Assembly: GCA_003667245.1 (NCBI GenBank)
Contig: RCNN01000419.1
Location: 1-10,343 of the forward strand
Reading direction: 5' to 3'
From: Heterostelium multicystogenum
Lineage: Eukaryota; Evosea; Eumycetozoa; Acytosteliales; Acytosteliaceae
Length of the DNA stretch: 10,343 nt
This document shows, piece by piece, positions 9,401 to 10,343 of the stretch. Made by a program: the position numbers and the translations under genes. The notes beneath the pieces are model-generated. The model did not search any database and was not told the origin of the DNA. It was given only the letters and a program-made list of their open reading frames with translations. Position 1 is the first letter of the stretch. Each line of letters opens with the position of its first letter.

Positions 9401-10343
9401 CCACCCAACTCAACATGGAAAGAAGAAGAGTGCGTTATCCACGTCCATTATTTTCTGATCTTCCTTTGAAGGTCTACGATGAAGCTGAAGCCTATGGTCA
9501 ATTCCTGTTTATTACTAATTTGATTTCCTCTGGAAGGCTAAAACGACTATCACCAGATCAAATTAATCAACCACTTTTAGAAATGGTATCTAAAGATGAG
9601 CGATATGTTAGTCATCTGATTTACAAAAATCGTAAAACTATGCTGTTTACCAACAAAAGGATGGTTTACCTTAAAGATACTGATGGATTCCGTAAAAAAT
9701 TGATATCAAATACTCCTCAATCATGCAAGTATCGGAACAAGATTCGGACATTCGCATCAAAGTCAGTCAAGCTCATAAGAATAGAGTGATGAATCCGAGA
9801 AAGAGAAAGTCCTACTACATTAGGTGTCAAGGGAACCAAAGCACTATATCTATAATAAGATTGTTGAATACCTAAAGACATACACTTCTTTCACTTTTAC
9901 TGATAACCATAGAGTTGAAAACCTGAACCTCCACCACCTCCTCCCCATGAAATCAGAACGATTACCTTAGAGATCCAATTATCCAACCAATTATTGTCCA
10001 AAGCACCAGTGACGGAAAGGTTAATGCGACTTTAGAGTATCTTTTAGATCAACCAAATAGACAAAACATTGCTCAGCCCATTTGGATTTCAAGAGGACCT
10101 CCTCCTCAAGACCAACTTTCAAAACTTTAGCTATCGCCAACACTTAGATATTCCACCTCCAATTTTATATCAAAGAGATGGTCCACCTCCACCAGTAGTT
10201 GGCCCTTATGTTCCAATTTCTCAACAATATTCAAATACTCAATATCACTATCCTGCAACCAATACTGTTTCAATCATTACTGACCAACCTCCCATCCAAC
10301 ACCTTCCATATGCTCCTTTGATGAGTGATATTAATAGTGGATA
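1..10343 (+). CDS. vps13: VPS13-family bridge-like lipid transfer protein (partial at both ends, intron-containing, interrupted by many frameshifts)
   Basis: Family proteins are rods of over 3,000 residues that carry phospholipids along a hydrophobic groove between two membranes at contact sites. Domain order here matches the family from left to right: late extended chorein region (WW at 349-354), repeating groove modules, WEPFLEPW (5704-5727), six-repeat VAB/SHR-BD domain, last groove module, ATG2-C-like helices and PH-like domain, then a Pro-rich tail. Seven introns are well supported and one is tentative. With introns removed the window holds roughly 3,250 codons; the N-terminal lipid-scoop part is missing on the left and no stop is reached on the right. 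The reading changes frame more than thirty times, often at A or T runs. The family is certain; which paralogue it is (dictyostelids have several, including TipC) cannot be decided. Whether the breaks are sequencing errors or real is unresolved; preserved splice sites and motifs favour errors. Confidence 0.94.
493..545 (+). other. spliceosomal intron, 53 nt
   Basis: The donor is GTGAGT at 493 and the acceptor TTTAG ends at 545. A perfect TACTAAC branch motif lies just upstream at 534-540. Removing it joins the YTEKDVAQK frame to the frame of LSEIEKLLSYEDVV without a shift. The branch site is unusually close to the acceptor. Confidence 0.75.
546..624 (+). other. coding exon block: LSYEDVV element
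   Basis: This short exon reads WFRLHK, then a TAG at 566-568, then KKNILSEIEKLLSYEDVV to the donor. The second part is the family's 'LE..LsyeDi..fR..A' element, which continues across the next intron as LYRNIAQ. The single in-frame TAG is not caused by a frame change, since the same frame is kept on both sides. Confidence 0.8.
625..708 (+). other. spliceosomal intron, 84 nt
   Basis: The donor GTAAGG is at 625 and the acceptor CTATAG ends at 708, with a TGTAAC-like branch region just before it. Splicing gives a phase-2 join that reads SYEDVV-LYRNIAQ, exactly the family element, so the join is supported by protein similarity. An alternative acceptor ACAG at 714 would lose two residues. Confidence 0.82.
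709..951 (+). other. coding exon block: end of chorein region, GWW motif
   Basis: The block opens with LYRNIAQRK. After an A5 run at 730-734 the frame changes and reads VDEIKKDQNRS. A third frame carries GWWISGWFG (785-811), matching the Trp/Gly-rich 'GWWgw..G' linker that follows the chorein region in VPS13 proteins. It continues as an ordinary soluble sequence ending DKFVLSSDEL near 880. The stretch 889-951 reads VLNLELSALAGSTPKEL in another frame and is only weakly family-like. Confidence 0.7.
952..1004 (+). other. possible intron, 53 nt
   Basis: GTAACA at 952 and TTCTAG ending at 1004 frame a T-rich stretch with a GCTAAAT branch-like motif near 970. Joining gives the continuous reading STPKELYWQESGTVVPSG. 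The donor is weaker than in the other introns and the flanking protein is poorly conserved, so this is tentative. Confidence 0.45.
1005..2082 (+). other. coding exon block: first middle groove modules
   Basis: At least five frame switches occur. Family-like stretches are: LASIEATEVDFLMDYQNYGN (about 1035-1094); KFDVSVQTFTVLDKC after the A6 run at 1097-1102; SKFENIIVEKRGS (about 1150-1190); VYSKPFVDTMFHS (about 1327-1363); an acidic and hydrophobic stretch ending DLDIDIFVASPHLPD (about 1486-1530); INLGHIILKSQP (about 1568-1603); RAKQMLVERISWW (about 1676-1712); and VDPTNFQVFLQLC (about 2010-2050). The sequence 'ldl.id..aP..ip ... LG.i.l.s' is a recurrent VPS13 groove-module hallmark. The part 1740-1920 is the least clear. 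This region would form part of the lipid channel. Confidence 0.82.
2083..2147 (+). other. spliceosomal intron, 65 nt
   Basis: The donor GTAAGT is at 2083 and the acceptor TCTTTAG ends at 2147. A perfect TACTAAC branch motif sits about 30 bases before the acceptor. The exon before it ends in the groove-module reading that includes VDPTNFQVFLQLC. Confidence 0.9.
2148..2885 (+). other. coding exon block: middle groove modules
   Basis: Frames change several times. Recognisable parts are IYIDIAKIVGKNGLLEYVID (about 2201-2260), a charged stretch with KLSVISDTKSILRARKK, KTANIEAKINY (about 2443-2475), FGKVLAYGGLLDMEYVDITD (about 2525-2584, matching the family's 'l.dl.v.DlTd' segment), a Ser/Asn-rich loop near 2630-2690, IDFVGSLSTQ (about 2771-2800) and RIVGRSISDANSI just before the donor. 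Stops in each single frame mean it cannot be read as one ORF, although no part lacks coding potential in some frame. Confidence 0.75.
2886..2948 (+). other. spliceosomal intron, 63 nt
   Basis: GTAAGT donor at 2886, CTAACTAAT branch region near 2921-2929, acceptor CCAACAG ending at 2948. The interior is AT-rich compared with the flanking exons. Confidence 0.88.
2949..3223 (+). other. coding exon block: middle groove module
   Basis: The first part reads HEKKKSILTNRGIK in one frame. From about 3040 a long clean frame reads ISEKLDANEFDPNDLKTK and then KIIFKIFPLLSILCSKDND (about 3100-3156) and FHFDDVHIVGVFQLPLYDL up to the donor. Alternating hydrophobic beta strands with short charged turns are as expected for a VPS13 groove module ('f.fp.i.l.L...d.....f....l.v.f'). 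Confidence 0.78.
3224..3290 (+). other. spliceosomal intron, 67 nt
   Basis: GTAAGT donor at 3224, TGCTAAT branch motif near 3258-3264, pyrimidine-rich run and acceptor CTTTCAG ending at 3290. Confidence 0.9.
3291..3709 (+). other. coding exon block: middle region with charged loop
   Basis: The 5' part reads WRYEVFMDLSIEKG in one frame and is weakly conserved. From 3536 a stop-free frame of 58 codons runs exactly to the donor. It starts DDIDRCIKECFPTLYIVQE and continues as a polar, Pro-containing loop (DKDKPAAASGNHDEEPFQ, then SPSQEVIF). Loops of this kind join groove modules. The stretch about 3330-3500 is open in one frame, but I could not match it with confidence. Confidence 0.65.
3710..3773 (+). 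other. spliceosomal intron, 64 nt
   Basis: GTATGT donor at 3710, AATTAATT branch-like region about 20-25 bases before the acceptor, T-rich tract and TTTTTAG acceptor ending at 3773. It joins the charged loop to a new groove module (TNLDITIDQNQLVL). Confidence 0.85.
3774..4269 (+). other. coding exon block: groove module repeat
   Basis: It opens with TNLDITIDQNQLVL. After one frame change at the TTTTAACC run (3813-3820) it reads PKNPRSNECLVLGVGKIALW (3819-3878), a clear copy of the family's '..aP.iiiP.n..S...lv..lG.i.l.n' signature also seen near 1500-1600. A further change near 3975 leads to LLKPMIVNITFIKKFETSL and INFDIEDILIKMTQFQYN (about 4048-4101), the 'i.v.l.di.i.l...qy' strand set. The last frame, from 4196, gives ALNISIGNTIEIYLIDD and runs in phase 2 into the donor. 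The repetition agrees with the repeating beta-groove architecture. Confidence 0.85.
4270..4340 (+). other. spliceosomal intron, 71 nt (last intron)
   Basis: GTAAGT donor at 4270, TTGCTAAC branch motif near 4304-4311, acceptor CTACAG ending at 4340. The splice keeps the frame: DDKLPS joins DKENLVCLVLGEPTVLL. No intron is visible downstream. Confidence 0.9.
4341..5190 (+). other. start of the long terminal exon: groove modules
   Basis: After frame changes near 4395 and 4495, one open frame runs from 4498 to 5343. It reads EGKFPVLILELINGVSKMEI (4516-4575), IDRLIFFVDLEWVDRLAFFL, then DWELSMAIKISVKQADLMIG and a segment LQMGTDGLMKILIAYNCSRG, all of it strand-rich. FQTTLYICLVPEGNQFYFCE and MLIIFSGRSYRYLLDLYEK (about 5075-5130) match the 'i.i.lt..dY..ll.l...' strand and helix closing a module. 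The stretch 4341-4500 has NNGDVEIVINTRTIGFNNK. It is part of the lipid-conducting rod. Confidence 0.85.
5190..5390 (+). other. Ser/Pro-rich low-complexity linker inside the rod
   Basis: In the frame of the preceding block the translation becomes SPPGSPNPLLVSPLTPLSPV and then LSPSQSISKSG. After a frame change near 5320-5345 it continues as TPSPSSSPSK. Five SP or TP dipeptides lie in a short span, and the strand pattern typical of the groove is absent. I read it as a flexible, possibly phosphorylated loop between two groove modules. The exact place of the frame change cannot be fixed, because both frames are low in complexity here. Confidence 0.75.
5391..5997 (+). other. groove module with WEPFLEPW element
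   Basis: A basic helical stretch (HLKQRSAEIIRNHQSKMHKK) is followed by QFSLCLKNIEVLVVDD. The frame changes among the A runs at 5633-5642. It then reads VELDCVISLDYFNNRIAFWE with WEPFLEPW at 5704-5727, one of the best family markers ('l.ydYyN...s.wEPliEPw'). NINITLPLMDNVSLFL follows, and a polar linker (GDEELAKTHSPNEVQKK) leads to the adaptor-binding domain. The downstream frame from 5644 is open to 6285, so the methionine at 5644 is not a start codon. Confidence 0.92.
5998..8060 (+). other. VAB (SHR-BD, DUF1162) adaptor-binding domain, six repeats
   Basis: In characterised VPS13 proteins this beta-rich domain binds organelle adaptors through their PxP motifs. Each of its six repeats carries an invariant Asn. 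All six can be seen: YVRNQTG (Asn 6025-6027), VFKNQTK (6407-6409), IVKNLLP (6734-6736), WIFNKSG (7049-7051), IFYNQYP (7466-7468) and KISNMTQ (7795-7797), spaced 105-139 codons apart. Other family elements are PLDKLKTYEYPVTLD, PDYRWSNETF, LVFYNQYWIFNKSG, PIMFSYYKTKD, GDSEWSDKISIAAIGDRGN, YSLGVSIDV and KEPPYKISN. Frame changes lie near 6270, 6780, 6955, 7090, 7340, 7495, 7690 and 7730. For 7090-7340 the true reading is the frame containing PIMFSYYKTKD (MFS at 7213). Confidence 0.93.
8061..8640 (+). other. last groove module (start of VPS13_C region)
   Basis: Clean open reading in the frame that begins before 7729. FFKISLAGIGISLINANPTE (about 8120-8180) is the family's 'vsl.giGiSlI...p.El.y' signature. 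It is followed by MKIKAMQVDNQLS ('l.igniQiDNql', about 8250-8289), a hydrophobic block FSHPVLMFS, FHNVSLEMQEINIKLEERYL ('yf..i.vllqe..l..de..l') and FFNSLDFSFW. This part closes the C-terminal end of the lipid groove. No frame break is seen between about 7735 and 8825. Confidence 0.95.
8641..9480 (+). other. ATG2-C-like amphipathic helical region of VPS13_C
   Basis: In relatives these helices bind membranes and lipid droplets. In sequence: YFENLSIEPISMYLTF, FVLVSFQQAHIFLNSFKFTH, then LFRHYMSEGLSEIYKILG and FNFLGNPIGLFKNFGAGF, the most conserved VPS13 block ('HY.......yk.lGs.dflGNPvGLf.n.g.G'). This middle part lies in a different frame from its flanks. One T seems missing from the T3 run at 8826-8828 and one T extra in the T4 run at 8964-8967. 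Reading returns with EFFVATGKGIVG, LAKHTVYGLFDSGTKFFSS, MTGIVRT, PYTGGKEGGFVGGLKGVG and GMAGIVLKPMAGGFDFMS, with further switches near 9267 and 9322. VRYPRPLF closes the block. Confidence 0.94.
9481..9915 (+). other. C-terminal PH-like domain
   Basis: YDEAEAYGQFLF is followed by MVSKDERYVSHLIYKNRKT and MLFTNKRMVYLKD (about 9640-9680), matching the 'k.Y..h.......llltn.Rvl.l' strands of the family's PH-like end. The frame then changes at the A6 run 9694-9699 and reads KIDIKYSSIMQVSEQDSDIR and IKVSQAHKNR. Further switches near 9785 and 9853 lead to LGVKGTKALYL and YNKIVEYLKTYTSFTF, the closing helix. The domain is thought to help target membranes in VPS13 proteins. Confidence 0.88.
9916..10343 (+). 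other. proline/glutamine/tyrosine-rich C-terminal extension, running off the window
   Basis: After the PH-like domain the reading stays open through three frames. The first gives PEPPPPPPHE (9922-9951). The second gives NDYLRDPIIQPIIVQSTSDG, LLDQPNRQNIAQPIWIS and GPPPQDQ (to about 10112). The third runs from about 10117 to the end and gives YRQHLDIPPPILYQRDGPPP, then VVGPYVPISQQYSNTQYHY. Composition is strongly biased to Pro, Gln, Tyr and Ile, and no stop is common to the plausible path. Most VPS13 proteins I know end soon after the PH-like domain, so this would be an added disordered tail. It could instead be the start of a separate gene, but I see no intergenic spacer, start or polyadenylation signal between them. 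Confidence 0.62.

Noticed and set aside
1..10343. Alternative genetic code (TAA/TAG read as glutamine) to explain the in-frame stops
   Set aside because: At nearly all stops the family-matching sequence continues in another frame, not the same one (for example at 3984-3986 and near 4400). Only TAG 566-568 would fit.
1..10343. Programmed ribosomal frameshifting
   Set aside because: The switches are too many, go both ways and share no common slippery heptamer or downstream structure that I can see.
1..10343. A row of separate small genes or a bacterial operon
   Set aside because: The open frames are consecutive pieces of one domain order, lack ribosome binding sites, and the region has spliceosomal introns.
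1..10343. CRISPR array, transposon ends, tRNA or rRNA genes
   Set aside because: I saw no spaced direct repeats, inverted terminal repeats, or structural RNA signatures on either strand.

Overview
The whole window is one eukaryotic gene read on the + strand: a member of the VPS13 (chorein, bridge-like lipid-transfer protein) family. It is cut at both ends, since the true N-terminus lies left of base 1 and the reading is still open at base 10343. The organism is a eukaryote with an AT-rich genome, short introns of about 53-84 bases, GTAAGT-type donors and near-consensus CTAAC/TACTAAC branch sites. The Ser/Pro-rich linker and Pro/Gln/Tyr-rich tail would suit an amoebozoan such as a dictyostelid. 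That placement is a guess, and an early-diverging fungus is also possible.

Layout. Bases 1-951 hold the later part of the N-terminal chorein/extended-chorein region (RP..P.....WW.YA signature, a LSYEDVV..YR..A block, a GWW..GWFG block). Bases 1005-5640 hold the middle of the rod, built from repeating beta-groove modules, interrupted by five clear introns; two more clear ones and one tentative one lie before base 1005. Bases 4341-10343 form one intronless stretch of 6 kb. It carries the last middle modules, a Ser/Pro-rich linker (about 5190-5390), the WEPFLEPW element (5704-5727), a six-repeat VAB/SHR-BD adaptor-binding domain (about 6000-8060, with the invariant Asn visible in all six repeats), the last groove module, the ATG2-C-like helical region, a PH-like domain (about 9480-9915) and a Pro/Gln/Tyr-rich tail to the window edge.

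The gene cannot be read in one frame. By eye more than thirty switches of reading frame separate stretches that each match the family. Many switches lie at runs of A or T, while the splice sites and conserved residues are preserved. I read this mainly as indel errors in the sequence or assembly rather than decay, but a recent pseudogene cannot be excluded from the window alone. ATG-to-stop calling would break this one gene into about a dozen false small genes.

There is no second convincing gene, no RNA gene, mobile element or CRISPR array, and no antisense gene. I found no undescribed system. The most useful observations are the frame mosaic, the complete VAB repeat set, the 5'-only intron distribution and the unusual proline-rich C-terminal extension.
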